Source: Aquila chrysaetos chrysaetos
Lineage: Eukaryota > Chordata > Aves > Accipitriformes > Accipitridae
Length of the DNA stretch: 64,000 bases
Assembly (NCBI RefSeq): GCF_900496995.4
Contig: NC_044004.1
Location: 50,870,224 to 50,934,223 of the forward strand
Direction of reading: 5' to 3'
Shown: piece by piece, positions 12,835 through 26,500 of the stretch
Numbering within the stretch: the first letter of the stretch is position 1
Layout of the letters: the number at the start of each line of letters is the position of its first letter
Made by a program: the position numbers and the translations under genes
The notes under the pieces: generated by a model
What the model was told of the DNA's origin: nothing
Seen by the model: the letters and a program-made list of their open reading frames with translations, nothing else
Database searches by the model: none

Positions 12835-13012
12835 TAAGTCCCCAGATAAGCCCAGTAAAAGTGGCTGCTCGTAAGGAAGTGTTCCTCCTGGGTGCTGCCT
12901 CTGCGCGGTGTTCAAGGAGGTTTTCCAGCCACAGCACAGCCCGAAGAGGGTGATGTTCCACGGGGTGATGGGGGCAGCTGGCACGAGCAGCGGGCTGTGT
13001 TTCTGAGGGAGC

Positions 13013-16000
13013 TCAGCGCTTAATCGGACGAGCCAGTTCTTGGACCCGAGCAGAACAAGTTGCCTTCTTAGCAGTCTCCTTCACTGTGAACGCGTCTGGG
13101 TTGAATTGAGCTGCGCCCATAGGAGGCCTGGGGGAGCAAGGACAGAGCCGGTCAATTCCGACTGGAGCATGGCCAGCTCTCAAATCTGCCTGTCAGCTGA
13201 CACACCTCCACCTGAGCCCTGCCCTTCCCTGTCAAGGGGGGACAAAAGCAGTCATGCCTCTGCTGCTGTCACCGAGACACTAGTGAGAGGGGATGCCCCA
13301 TCTCTCACCGAAGCTGTCGCAGCCACTACAGCCAGGCATTCCCTTATCCTCCATGAAATATCCTACCCAACATTTCCTGCAGCCCAGGTTGAGGCCAGCT
13401 GCATCACACTGGGCAACGTCAATGTGCTACACTGTGCCATGTGTCAGCTGGTTGGTTTTGATAATTGCAATTAATAATTAAGAAGTCCCAACCAGTAATT
13501 CCTATTGGAATTGGAAAGGTCCTACTTCTTCTCTTTTGATTCTCCTTCCACCTCAGAAATGCTTTTTAAACCACAATCCCTGTAGCATTAGCACATCCAG
13601 CCATATAAAATCCATGTATTTTGGAAGTGGAAGAGCAGTGGCTTAATCACACTGGCCAAACCCAAATCAACAAGGTATCACGGTCTGCACAAAACGGGCT
13701 GACAGCTGATATTTCCCCATGGCAGGAAAGCAGCACCTACCTTCTGCAGGGCTGGGCCAGTTCCACAAGCCTTGGCGTGGCCACCGTGCGCTTTGCAGCC
13801 TTCGTCACTGGCCACTCAGCATCCCGCAGGGGCACATAGTCAGGATGCAATCTTTTTGCCCTAGCCAGCTCCAGGGTCCGAGGGCTCGCAATTGCCTCCT
13901 GAGCCAACTTGGAAACCTGTGAAAGAATGGGGAGAAAGGTCCTTACAGGTGCCCCTGGCATTCAAGGGTGACCAACCGGCAACTCAGTGTACCCAGGTTC
14001 ACAGCCGCTGACCACACACAGATGGCACACGATCCTGTCCACAGCTGTGTCTGGCATCAGACAAGCTGTGGAAGGAGAAATCACTGCCTGGCCAGTCCCA
14101 AAACCTGCCCTCCAGCCCCGTCTTACTCATAGCCCTTTGTCCAACCCATCCCCCAGCACTGGAGATCCCAGTTACACACTTGCCCATCCCCACAGCTGCA
14201 GGCTAGGCACAGGTCTGCCCTTCTCTGGGGATGCCTGCTGGGAGTCAGTTCATGCTCTGGATGGAGGACGAGTCCTGCTTTCCAGCCCAGGAAGCAGCCA
14301 CAGGCAGCAGCGCATCCAGGGCTGCCAGGAAGAGAGCCACCAGCGACTGATCACCCATGCCCTCCCCGCTGCCCGGCGTCCCTGTCACGCATGGTGCCGG
14401 GTGATGCTGCCTTACCGGACGAATGACAGATTCAGGAAAGCTGCACTCATAGCAGCTGGTCACCTTCCTGACCCGAGGCTCTGCGAGACGCTGTAACCGC
14501 GAGGATGCTCTGGCCAAGGCCGCAGCGTTTGTAACCTTTGTTGGCACCTGCGTGGGTTCAGAATCGGGGACGGATATGCGGACACAGCTCGTCCACAGCA
14601 GCCCACAGGGACACACTCCCTCTCCAAAGGGGTGCGCACCCAGCACCCTTCCTCTGCAGACATGCTCACAAGAAGGAGCACTCTTACTTTCCCGGCACCC
14701 GTTACATTTCTTTCACCTGAACTATAAGGTAATTTTGGCGCTACTCGGATTTGTATATCAGATAAATGCCTGTAATGAGAGCCTGTGTAGCCAGGTAAAC
14801 ATGCAGAGAAATTTCTTCCAGAGTAATGTTTTTCATACTCATCCTCCTGTCTGAATCAAATAATTTCCCTGCTAAGGATAGACACTTAGATTTCAGGGTA
14901 AAATTGCTGGTGCAGTTAACTGCATTCCTACAGCAAAAGTGATTACTGCTGCAGGACAGGACTTCTTCCCCTATTTTTCATAGGGTTACTGATGCCAAGG
15001 CCTGCTCCAGCACAGCCTCCCTTATTTCCCAGCCCAGAGACTGCAGCCAGAAAACCTAGCCTTTGCCGTGGAAATGAGTGTAATCTGAGATTGCCCCAAG
15101 CCCCTTCACCCCTGCCAAAGCAATGACCCGCCTAAAAGGAGCAAGTTCAGAAATAGGTCTCTAAATTAGGCTTCTGGTAAAACACTGATAAAATATACAT
15201 AGTGCTTGCAGGCTCATGCCCCCTATATACACAGTGAGGAGCACAGCTGCCCAACTACAAACACGACTGTACTCCCTAGGAGCTAAACAGGCCATTCCCA
15301 TCAGGTTTCTCCACTTTCCCAGGCTGCTTGATCAGGGGATGCCTCCCTTGGCTCTCCTGCTATTCTAGGCTGCTCCAGCCTGGCTGTTTTCTGTCTCTCA
15401 GCAAGGAGATTTTCGAAGACCGCATCTCACTCCGAAAAGGCAGTTTCTCTCAGTATCACAAATCCCAGCAGAACCAGACAGCTTCTCCCCTCCGTAGCAC
15501 ACACTGGGTACATCCCAGGGCAGGATACAGGGTGCAAAAACTCAGGACAGTTTGCTGCATCACTGTCCCCTCCAAATCTCACTCAACCACCTCCTCACCT
15601 CTCTGGCCAGCAGGAACTCTGGGTGCAGCGCCTTTGGTCGGGCAAGCTCCAGGATCCGTGGGGAGGCCTTATAGCTCAGTGCAGCTGGCGATACGGGCCG
15701 CTCAGGGGACTGGCGAGGTCTGGAAGCAGAGAGTCAAGGCACCACCACTCACAGATATTCCTCCACACAGGTTGAACCAGGCTGCAGCTGGGATGTTTAA
15801 GCCTCATGCTTGCTGCAGTAGAAGGCAGCTTTGTCTTGCGGCCGTTTCCAGTGTAGAACCCACTCAGCCCATGAGAGAGTCCAGAGGTCCTAATCTCAGC
15901 ATAGTTCCTGCTCTGCATTTTGCCCTCTGTTACACCCATCCTCTGTTCCTGTATTTATTACTTTGAAGCTGCACTGATGCTACAAGACCCAAGGGCCTCC

Positions 16001-19000
16001 CTATAGCACCCTACAGGCTTTCTGGCCTCTCACCTTTGCTGCAGGTAAGCAGCCTGGCATTTTTTCGGTTCAGACAACTTCAGCAGCCGATCAGAAGGGA
16101 AGCCAAAATCCACTAGCAGGGGACGCTCCCAGATAGTTGATTCCCGTCCACAGCTGTACAAGAAGAGGGATCTTAAGGAACAGCACAGAAGAGTTAGTAA
16201 AAGGCAACTGACAGAGAACATGATCCTGGCAGATGGTATCCTAAGTCTGGTTAAACATCTGTGCCTGCTGCATGTACAAAAGTTGGCACCGGTGCACATG
16301 GAAAAGCCACGAATAAATGGGCATTTACACTTGAGATTTCCTGACTTTAAAGGTAAATGCTGTTTGCATATGCAGAGTCCTCTTTCCAGCACCCTCAGTG
16401 CATTGCTTTCAAAGTCTAGGCCTTTCCCTGGACCATTTCAAGAAGCCACTCCACAACACAAACCTGGCACCACCTCTGTTGTTAAGCTCTGCCAATTTAG
16501 AAAGCTCTTTGTTGCAATGGCTTAATAGCACCTTGTGCTCTTGCAGTTCTTTTCATCTTGGGAACTTCCCAGGCTTGCCTAGTGCATGCTCATCCAGCTT
16601 TCCATCAGCCACTACTGTTGGAAGATGCCTGTCATCACCAGGGAGAAGGTGAGCTGAAAGGCAGGAAGGGCTGTCAGACACCGTTAGTCAGAGGCAGAAG
16701 CTCTCAGGAGGATAAGAGCCCCTGAACTGATGACAGTGGCAGAGGAGGGAAAACTACAGACAGGCATGTCTTGACATTCCTCCAGGTAGAGGAAAGCCAG
16801 GAGCGCAACACGGTTTCATCTCCATTCTCATTGCTAGGACTTCTTACAGACTAGCAATCACCATTCTGTCTCCAAAAGAGCTTCATCCCCTCCAACAGAG
16901 CTACAGATGAGTTGCTTCAAGTAATGTGGCATCACCCAGCACCACTGAAGTTTACATTTTTTACACCATTTATCACTCCTATTCCCAAACATGGACTAGT
17001 TTTTCACCATGCAGTGACAGCAGAGGTTTAACTCAAGGCAAAAGACCTGGATTCCTTCCAGCCAGCAGGATGCTGCAAGATTTCTCTGTTCATAGCACTT
17101 CCTAACCTTTAATGTCAAGATTTAGGCCAGGCTCCAAGAGGATGCAAGGGATCACTGATTGTGTCCAGGTGCCTGGCTGGGCTGCATCAGCCCCAATACA
17201 GACAGGGAACACTCTAGGGACAGACAGTCCCTCTGCACACACAGGTGTGACACATACATGTTTCCATCAAGGCACGCATGCATGCTGTCGTGGTTTAACC
17301 CCAGCCAGCAACTAAGCACCACGCAGCCGCTCACTCACTCCCCCCCCACCCAGTGGGATGGGGGAGAAAATCGGGAAAAGAAGCAAAACCCACAGGTTGA
17401 GATAAGAACAGTTTAATAGAACAGAAAAGAAGAAACGAATAATGATAATGATAACACTAATAAAATTACAACAGCAATAATGAAAGGATTGGAATGTACA
17501 AATGATGCGCAGCGCAATTGCTCACCACCCACCGACCGGCACCCAGCTAGTCCCCGAGCGGCGATTCCCCGCTCCCACTTCCCAGTTCCTATACTGGATG
17601 GGACGTCCCATGGTATGAAATACCCTGTTGGCCAGTTTGGGTCAGCCGCCCTGGCTGTGTCCTGTGCCAACTTCTTGTGCCCCTCCAGCTTTCTCGCTGG
17701 CTGGGCATGAGAAGCTGAAAAATCCTTGACATTAGTCTAAACACTACTGAGCAACAACTGAAAACATCAGTGTTCTCAACATTCTTCACATACTGAACTC
17801 AAAACATAGCACCGTACCAGCTACTGGGAAGACAGTTAACTCTATCCCAGCTGAAACTAGGACAATGCACATGATGTCTCTGCTTCCAAGCCAAAGCAGA
17901 GCTGTTGGTTGTGGTTTTGGTTTGGGTTTCTTTTTGTTACAGCAGAGGAACATGCTCCCATGTGCTTGGAGACTGAGATCAAGGTGAGATCAAGGCTGGC
18001 TCCTACAGCAGCTGATCCAAACCCAGAGCTCTAATCAGACCAGCAACCACCGCATGTTGCAGAAGCCCTTCCCACAGCCAGGAAGTGGGTGTGAGGAAAT
18101 AAAAGGGCACCAAAAGTTAGCACCCCCCAGTTCCTCCTCACTTTGGAAGTCAAGCAGTCAGGGCAACTATGTTCCCATAGCACTTTCTTCCCTGCTACAG
18201 ACAGCTGTTCCAAGCACCAGTACAGCCTGGTGGGTCTCAGTGGCATGGAGCTCCCTGTGGTGCAGCAGTGGCAGGAGATGAGATAGCATCTCCCCTTCCC
18301 CTGGGAGCCAGCACATCCCCCTGATTAGATAGCACCCTCTGAGCTGCCTCCTTCCCTAGGATGTGCTACCACATCACTGACCTGCACTGGTTCTTGCCAA
18401 AATCTTGCTTGGGCTTGGCCAGTGCAACTGTTCTTGGGGATGGTTGAGCTGTCACAGCACGCCATGAGAGGGTCCAGATTGTCTCTTGGTTTCCCCACAC
18501 GAGCCTAGGAAGAACAGCAAGGGTGTGAAATTTTAGAAACATGCACAAGTGTGAAATGTGTTTGCTGGGGTTATCCTTCCCTGCCTAGGACGGCACACGC
18601 ACACGGTCCCTACAGCTCCCCACAGCTGTAAAGTGCTGCTGCCATGCCCTAAGCCCTCACCTTCTCTGGTACGGAATTTCCTAACGCTGTCCAGGTGGTT
18701 GCTGTCAACTCAAAAAGAAAAGAGCCTTCAAGTGATGAGTCTGGTTGTACAGTTCCCAGTGGATGTGCAGAAAGGGTCATTTCACTAAATCTCTGAAACC
18801 CCTGGGGGAGTTTCATGATTGCATTTTTCTTGCCTCACCATTACCATCTAACCATACCACAGGTATGACAGTAAAAATAATAATAATATTATGGTCAGGG
18901 TGTGCCATGGAAAGTGGGTGCGGTTTTGCAGCATGTTAGTGGTTACTGTCCTGTGCCCAGGGCAAATTTGGAGTTGCTCATCCCCCACTGAGAGAGAGGC

Positions 19001-22000
19001 CATAGTGGGAGAGGGTACCAGGGTAGTCAGGACAGGGAACAGCAGGGCGATGGGTTTGTGGAGCCTTTTTCAAGCACAGCGACTCCTATCCAGACAATGG
19101 AGAAGAGACGTTATCAAGAGACTGTTGCCCTGGCTTGTCAAGCCATAGGTTGACCATGCAATGCAGACAGCAACTCTGTTCCTAAAGCTGGACTGCGTCC
19201 TCCAGGATACAGCAGCCTGTGGCTCCAATGAGGTCTGGTCTCCTTGCAGCACAGCACCATCCTACCCCGCAACATCTCAGTGGGGCAGCAAAGGCAAGAC
19301 TCACGTCAAGCCCAGGTTTTGGATTGAAAACAAGAAAGAGCAAATTGAAGAGAGCCCCTCACGCACCGAACATCTCAATCTGGTTTTTTGGAGCCACTTC
19401 TGCTCTTGAGAGGAAAGCAGTAGCAAGACAAAGGCAAAGGCTCTGCACTGGCTGAGGCCCCATCAGTCCCCAGCCCTCGAACCAGGGCTGTCTGGGTGCC
19501 TCCTTACCTGGGATCATTTGCACAAGCTGTTTTCTTGGGTTCTGCAAGTTCTCGTATCCTGTCAAAATTGCAGAAAAGGACAAACATGCCATTAAACATA
19601 CAGTTAAACCAACAAAGCATAAAGAAGCTACTGCTGTACTCAAAGCCATATAACACACTCTCCAACACCCGTGCCTTTGCCTCTATCCCTTGCAAGAGTG
19701 CATTTAAGGGATCTCTGTCTCTCCAAGTTACTTTCCATCCATTTAATCTGGTGAATTCACCAGCCCATGGATTTTTGTGCTCTCTCTTGGATTGCAGAGA
19801 CACAAATTTGCAATTCTGCCCTCACTGTGGGGTCCCTTTGGGACATGGCAGAGAGAGGGGGAAGATACTTTTCTGGTTAATAACATGCCACGTAACCCCA
19901 GAAGGTAGAAGATGGATGATCTCCCAGCCTACAGGAGCCCAGATGAACAGAAACACCTGTTATCAACACTCTTGTGGTTTACTAAAAGGCACCATGGAGA
20001 CAGCACTGTTCCCACATGGCTTTAGGAGCACAGATGAAGACATGGTTTTTTATTTATCATTTTATTTCAGTCCATTTAGCACAAAGGTCTTAGACACTAT
20101 AGAGACACAGGAATATACATGGTCTGTGCCCTAGGAGCAGCACTGAAAATGTTTTTACTGAATATTCATCAGACCAAAACCTTTCAGGAAGATCAGATAT
20201 AGCTGTCTGCTCCTCTTCTCAAGTGTCCCAGGCCTGAAATCCCAGTGGCTGGGAAGCACTTGTGCTTTGTGAGCCTGGGTACAAAGAGAAGGATGAGATG
20301 ATGCCAATGCCACAAGTGCGTTGCAGAATTCCCTGGTGTCACGGACCAAGCCCACATCCACCCACTGGGGCTGCAGGTGCCTGTCCCCAGCCAGCTGGGG
20401 AACAACCACACGATGCGGGCAGCTGTGGAAGTGCCCCACCATGGAAAAGCACGGAAGGTGAAAGCCTGGGGCATTGCTTCCCTGCTTAGTATCACCCGGC
20501 AATAGGGCATCATAACCCTAGAGAGGAGCAGGGACACCCACAGAAATGTTGGCCGACATAAAACGGTCTGTGCTTTGGGGACACACCTGTGGTTTCTCTG
20601 ATGGGGCCAATACCTCTAGTGAGATGCTGAGCCCCAGAAAACACTTGCCAGAGAGCTCAGCGCCGCAGAGACCAGTGCAATGGCAGGCTGCTGTTAGAGC
20701 ATCCTCACCACATGCTCCCCGAGAGATGCCCGCCAATGTTATCTCCCCATCACGCCCAACCGCTGGTCACAACACTGCAAACACAGCTCCCACTGAGGTC
20801 CCGCAGAGGGAACTGCCTGCAGGACTTTGGCCCCCTGCCGCCAGTTCAAGATGGGACACGCTCAGGAAGGCAGCCATCATTTCAGGAGCCAAAAAGCAGT
20901 TTCAGCTGTTCATTCCCAAGTGGCTCCCCAGAGGCTTTTCCTCACAAAGGTGCGAGGGGGTGAAGGATTACCACGCGGAGGTCCCCCCCAGCCTAGCTGC
21001 ACTGCAGAGCTGGCTGCCTCTCTCTGCAGGCAGGCTCGTCACTTTTCCTCTACTGCTGGCACAGATCCACCGTGTAGCCACAGCCAAACCTAGCACAGAG
21101 CACACGTGGCCCTAGTGCCCCACATCGCTGGCTTGGACACTGCTGTGCAAACCTTGCGTCATGACCTAGCCAAGGGACGAGTCACACATATCTCCAAATC
21201 AGGTCCCTCAACTCACTTGACAATTGTGAAGGTTTTCTTTTTTTTCCCCCAATTACAAAAAAAAAAAAGATGACCTTCTACTCTTTTATGATGGCAAAAG
21301 CTACAGACAGACCGGCATCCCCACACAGGACGCATCTGCAGCAGATCTGCAACTTGAAAGAGTTAGGCCACCTCACTGACAAGGGGACAGTCCTGGGAGA
21401 GCCTTTGCCGTTTGGTCCCGGCGGGGAAAAAGAGGCCTCGCTGCAGCCAGACGAAGAAACGCCGCCTCAGCTCACACAGACTCATCGCTTAAGGGGGGGT
21501 CAACTCCCTTTGAGATCAATTCCTTGTAAAGCAAAGGGTCACGGACAGACGTTGCTTGTCATGAGAAGCAGGGGGAAGGGCAAAACCCGGCATCATTTTC
21601 TCTGTGTGTTTATCACAGCGTCACCCGCTGTGGTATCGACCCGCCGCTCGGCGTAAATCCCCGACCCCAAGAGAGGTGGGGCACGGCGTGGGCACCCACG
21701 CAGCAGGCCGGGGCCGGGAGGGCTTCTTACCTGTCGCGTGAGCGGGCAGGCAAGGAACGAGAAACTGCAAAGACAAGAAGAGGTGAATTTAAATGCTGGG
21801 CAACACCTGCAGCCTGGGCTGCCCGCTCTTCAGGGCGAGACAGTCACAAGGCGTGTGAAGCTTGTGCATCTCCTTAGGATACGACTGCCTGGCAGTTATC
21901 CGCACCGTTTTTTCCCGGTGCCGCGGCACAGCGATGCACCGGCACACCGTGAGGGGCTCCGCATTCACCGCCGGGCGCTGGCAGCCCCCGAGCCCGCGGG

Positions 22001-22096
22001 ACAGAGCACCCCCGGCACCACCTCCCCTCACCAGCATCCTCCGCCGCCGCCTGGGACGAGCACCGCCGGCGGCCGCTGCTGACCTGCGGGCGCCAT
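13013..22096 (-). CDS. SPMAP2L: Sperm microtubule-associated protein 2-like (THEG-like)
   Basis: Nine exons in transcription order: 22096-22084, 21764-21731, 19558-19508, 18504-18382, 16153-16034, 15719-15599, 14547-14416, 13916-13741, 13127-13013. Their phases agree and sum to 885 nt, or 294 residues. The protein is built from about eight THEG-type repeats with a core like xxELAxPK: IRELAEPKK, TVALAKPKQ, LLKLSEPKK, ILELARPKA, LQRLAEPRV, TLELARAKR, LVELAQPCR, VQELARPIK. Repeats are about 35 residues apart, close to one per exon. THEG proteins are expressed in spermatids, and the symbol reflects a sperm microtubule role (family knowledge). The gene lies next to HOPX and ARL9 as in human. All exons from 21764 down are well supported. 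The first exon is a choice: ATG GCG CCC GCA G followed by GTCAGC gives the right phase, but another upstream start is possible. One solo LTR sits in the intron 16154-18381. Confidence 0.88.
17286..17864 (-). mobile_element. Solo LTR of an avian endogenous retrovirus (copy 1)
   Basis: This 579-bp element starts TGTCC and ends ACA on the minus strand. It carries an ATTAAA polyadenylation signal (17417-17412) and a degenerate TATA region. No internal viral genes are attached, so it is a solo LTR. It lies in an intron of the THEG-like gene and in the same sense. The target duplication is imperfect (ATGC on both sides). It is nearly identical by eye, about 96-97 %, to the copy at 31848-32425. Class is uncertain; the 5-bp duplications of the related copies fit an ERVL-type element. 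Confidence 0.85.
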
Positions 22097-22480
22097 TTCG
22101 GGGAGCCACGTGCCCCCACGAGCGGCAACGGCCCCGCAACGGGCTGGCGCCGCTCGGCCCGGCGGGCACTCCCACATCCGGCGCCAGGGGCCTGCCGGCC
22201 CGCCAGCCGAAGCCCCCGAGCTCCGCCGGGGCACCGGGGAGCCGCCGCCGGAGCGGCAGGGAGGGAGGGGCCGCCCCCCGCCACCGCCCCGCTCCGCGCC
22301 GCGCCCCTCCCCGTCCCCACCCACCGGCGCGCGGCCCGGCCGCCGCCATGGCGCGCGCTCCCGTCGCCACGGCAACGGCGGCGCCCGCAGCCCCGCCCCG
22401 CCCCGCCCCGCCCCGCCGGGCCGGTAACCGGCGGCTCCTCCGGCCTCTGGTTCTCCGGCGGGCTCCGCGCTGTGGTAAAT
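21860..22480. promoter_or_regulatory. CpG-island promoter of the THEG-like gene
   Basis: This is a dense CpG block with several GC boxes (a CCCCGCCCCG tandem near 22392-22418), placed at the 5' end of the minus-strand THEG-like gene. Long frames run through it on both strands. They are rich in Pro, Ala, Arg and Gly and reflect base composition only. There is no supported plus-strand partner gene. Confidence 0.7.
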
Positions 22481-23505
22481 GAAGGCCGGACCACCGCTTA
22501 GGGTACAAATTTTCTGCTTTATGCAGCCGTTCCGAAGGAGGAAACTACAAAACCGTCGGTACAGTACATGCGGTTGCAAAACAGGTCCTTGAGGGAACGG
22601 CTCCGGGATCACGCGTTCTTGGAGTGGAACTACGAGGACGCTGGGAGAGCGGCACCCATCAGCAACTCACCCTCCTCGCCTGCCGCGCTAACAGAAATCG
22701 CTTCCCAAAAACAACAGGTTTTTCACGCGTACGACTGCTTGCTCGAGGACAGCCTGGACTAAACCGGAACAAGCCGCTCAGCCCGATGGAGGAGTCTCCC
22801 ACCTTTGGTGCCAATTTAACTTAAATGCTTCCAGTCACTACCTTAAATTACACTGCTTTGTTTTTTCCCTGTAGGCAAAAGAAACACCTAACGTCTTCCT
22901 GCTTTCATTTTCTTGTTCTTACCCACTAAAGAAGCAGTAACCAACCCAACTTCCAGAGATCACTAATTTGCCGCTCCCTTAAAAGCCAGCTCCAATACGG
23001 CAACAACAAAAATTGTCACCGCCGAAAATACCAGCCGTAGCACTTTAAAGTTCTGACACTGTCAAGAAGTGAGGTCTCATTTTTAACAGAACAACACTGC
23101 GAACAGGGTTCTGTAAAACCTGTGAAGTAAACATATTTCAATTTAAGCCTGAGACATCAAGCCAGGTTAAATTCACTGGATACAGCTTTGCTCCACTGAA
23201 GTCAATGTTCGATTCCCACCTGGCAAGAAGCCATCTCAGCCCACCTAAGCTATATATCCCCTTAACTCTGCTGTCCAGGAGACTAACTTTCCCCTACAAA
23301 TACACTAAAAAATAGACTACTTTTCAAACATATTTTCAAACCACTACAAATTAGGTTTTCTTACCAACTAGACATCATTTTCAGAGGAATTCCACACCCA
23401 CAAGGAAAAGGTATCTGCACGTTTCAGTTGTCACACGGCAAACTGACCATACGCTAACAACGCGTTTCCCTCAGCTGCAGATACCACATTGTAGGAAAAG
23501 AGCTG
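22480..23505. other. ARL9 3' UTR and intergenic gap
   Basis: This is the space between the ARL9 stop and the THEG-like promoter. It probably contains the ARL9 3' UTR, but I found no canonical AATAAA or ATTAAA on the minus strand here. The gene end is therefore undefined. No other gene is supported. Confidence 0.5.
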
Positions 23506-26500
23506 TCACTGTGTTTCCAAAACCAGCTGTGCTATCAGCTCCTTGGCATCCCTCATGCTGGAGGAGATCTCGGAGCCATCCTCTGCCACGTGGGTACCAA
23601 TCAAGAACATCTTCCTCTCGTCCCCAATATCAGACAGTGCCAGAGCATCGTGGATATCGGTGATGCAATATGCACCTTCGAGGTCCTGATACACAAAAAC
23701 AAAACAAGCCTGTTAGTTGCATGAGGTGGCAGCACCATTCCTGCTTTGAGCCACTGCCTTTGTCCAGGGAGGGGAAGGGTCTCAAAAGGTTCTGGGGGCA
23801 CCATTCTTACATAATTTCTATGAGATCAAGTTCCCATGCCCTAAAATGCTTTTGGAAAAAAAAATATTTATACTTAACCTAATTTCTTCCCAAAGAAACA
23901 AGGGTACAGTTCTGTTTCTAGTAATCCCAGTGTTTCTGATAATAATGTAAGACTAGCTGTACAAGGCAGACAAAAGTCTTGCTGGCCCAAGACCCCAGGC
24001 GCCCAGCACAGAGTTACAAGAAGAGGGCAAACATACAACAGCATTCCCTGCACACCTTCTCAGCCACCAGTGTTTCTGACTCTGGGACCTAGAGAATAGT
24101 AGCATTTGCGTTTGATGAAGCCAAAGCCTGCGTTTGCACTCAAGGGTGACAAAAGGACTACCAGTAACATGTCTAAGTTACCAGAAATTTAGAAGGTAAA
24201 AACGTAGAGCAAACCGAGCACACAGCCCTCATAAAAGAAAATCTGGGCTTAAAAACCCTGGGCTGTTCCATCATCTGACCATACCACAGGCACAATTCTA
24301 TTCCAGGTACAGCACCAGTCACTGACACTTTCACAAAGATCTTAGGAGAAAGCACTGCCTTGTGAGGAAAGCTGCTCTTCTCTCAGGCTTCAGCAGCAGC
24401 CTTAGGAGCAACCAACCAGACAATCTGAAGGCAAACAAGGGTGCTTCACTTTTCGGCTGCTGCTAGGTGAAGTGCTCCTCCTAGACAGACATTCAGAACA
24501 GAAACCTAACTCTAGGTCTAACTGTGGTCTCCCTTGCAGCTATCAAACCTTGCAACTCTACAGCAGTTTCCACCATTACTTCCACCCGCAGCTCTGATTG
24601 CACCATCTGCAAGTGCAGGACCTGCATCTTGCAGATCCAAAACTCAACCTCAGACTATTTTCTTTTGCAGTCAACAGGTGTCCCAGGAAGACCCCCAGGT
24701 CCCAGCCACGTGGCCTCCTTAAAGGCACGAAGCCTCCTTTGAAAGGCTTTGTTGCTGTTTTCAGAGCAGCTGCCAGCCCAAGCTCAGCTAGCAGCAGGGA
24801 ACTCTTACCTGCTTGTTGGCCAGAACCACCACCGGCAGGGTGGAGTTGTTCTGGATCAGTTGATGAAGCAGCTGTTTTGCCACAGGCAGTCGGGCATGAT
24901 CGGCCGAGTCCACGACATAGATCAGCAACAGCACTTTGGGCAAGTACATCTTCCAGTATGAACGCAGAGATTCACTGCCCCCGACTGGAAGAGAAAACAG
25001 CAGCACAGGATTCACCAAGTAATCCAACCAGCGCTGCGCCCAGAGGTGCAGACAGCAGGCCCTGGGCTGAAAACACAAGGTATTTGGGTTAACAAAACTC
25101 AAAAGTATTTGGGCTACTGTATACGAGACTGGAAATAGCTTTATTTTCCCCAGTCAAGTCCCATGCAGGTATATATGTGTATGCTGTGGAGAAAAAAAAA
25201 GAAAACAAAAACAAAAAAACCTTTCCATTTTAAGCTCTTATTTTGAGAGGATTCTGGGTTGCTTTCTCCCTTGTTGGTTCTTGCTCTCAAGCAAGTAGGG
25301 AGAGTAGAAAGAGGTTCAGTGCCCATAAACACCATGTGAGAATGTCCCCATATAACCTATCTCCACATGCCCATCTCACCTTACGACAAAGCAGGCCTAC
25401 AGTTTCCAAAGAAGAAATTTAGCTCTGAAGTGGGGAGAGCTCTCGTCAGATTTGTATGACACTAGGGACTAGTTCAAAACTCCCACAGCTTTCATACTGT
25501 CAATAACCAGAGGTGCTTAGGAAGAGAGAAAAATCAAGCCCCAGCAGACTCTTCAGGCAATCCTTGGGAGAAATCTTTGCAGAGGATACATTTCTACCTG
25601 AGCTCTTCTCTGCTCGACACAGAGGAAAACTGTCCACCTTCAAAACCAGGCCTTATAACAATTCTGTGGTGAAACCATATGCAGCAAGTTGCTCAAGATT
25701 GTTGTTCCCATCTGGGGACAAAAAGAGTTTAGTAGTTTGCTGAGTTTAATACAAACAGGAATAGCTAACAGTATATGAAGTATTTCAGATGTGTTTTCAG
25801 CTCTCCAGGTCTTCTCCTAAGTACACTGCAGAACCACTCACTCAAAAGTATTGAGGTGCTCAAAAGGCACGGGCGAGTCTCCCAAAAGTAGCAAGTTTTC
25901 AAAGCAATACCTCTGGGGTTCCCTCAAATTGTCTCCTGCCTTACACGAGAGCTCTTTTCAAAACCGACTTGCTAGTTGGCCATCTTTTACTGCCCTCAGT
26001 GACTTTGTTCTGTTTCAAAGCAATTTTGCTTTCACTTAAGTCAAAAAGATTCAGTAGTTTCAAGAACGCAGAAAGGGAAGCAACAATTCCTGCTACGGCA
26101 TGCCTGCCTCTTCTTCAAGAGCCCCAGTGTACCTGCAAGCAGAACTGCAAGTCTGCCACTGTGGAAAGGGGCCAAAGGGCGCGACTGACATGTCACACTT
26201 GGGACAGATGCCTCTGATTCTGTACTGTGACATTGTGGGGGCTCACCACTGTTCCCTTTGTTAAGTGCATTCATGCATAGCATAACCCAGGGGTCAGCAA
26301 CCTCACAGAGAATGTTTTTTTATTCCCAAACCAGTAGGAACTCAGCAGAAGCCAGGAGCTCCTATCCCTTACAGAGGCAAGCTACCACCCACTTAGCTAT
26401 ATGACGGTACAAAGAAAAAGACAGAACAGTTTCCTATCTGTCTAAGCCAGCAAAATAAAAACCCTGCTGTCTGCTGATCACCTTGTGCCATGTGATCACA

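Noticed and set aside
21789-22612. Long overlapping open frames in the CpG island near 22 kb
   Set aside because: Pro/Ala/Arg/Gly-rich frames occur on both strands and reflect high GC content and a lack of stop codons.
23161-23224. A tRNA-like segment with GCCAGGT/ACCTGGC ends and a GTTCGATTCC box
   Set aside because: The T stem and D arm do not pair and the length is only 64 nt. It is probably chance.
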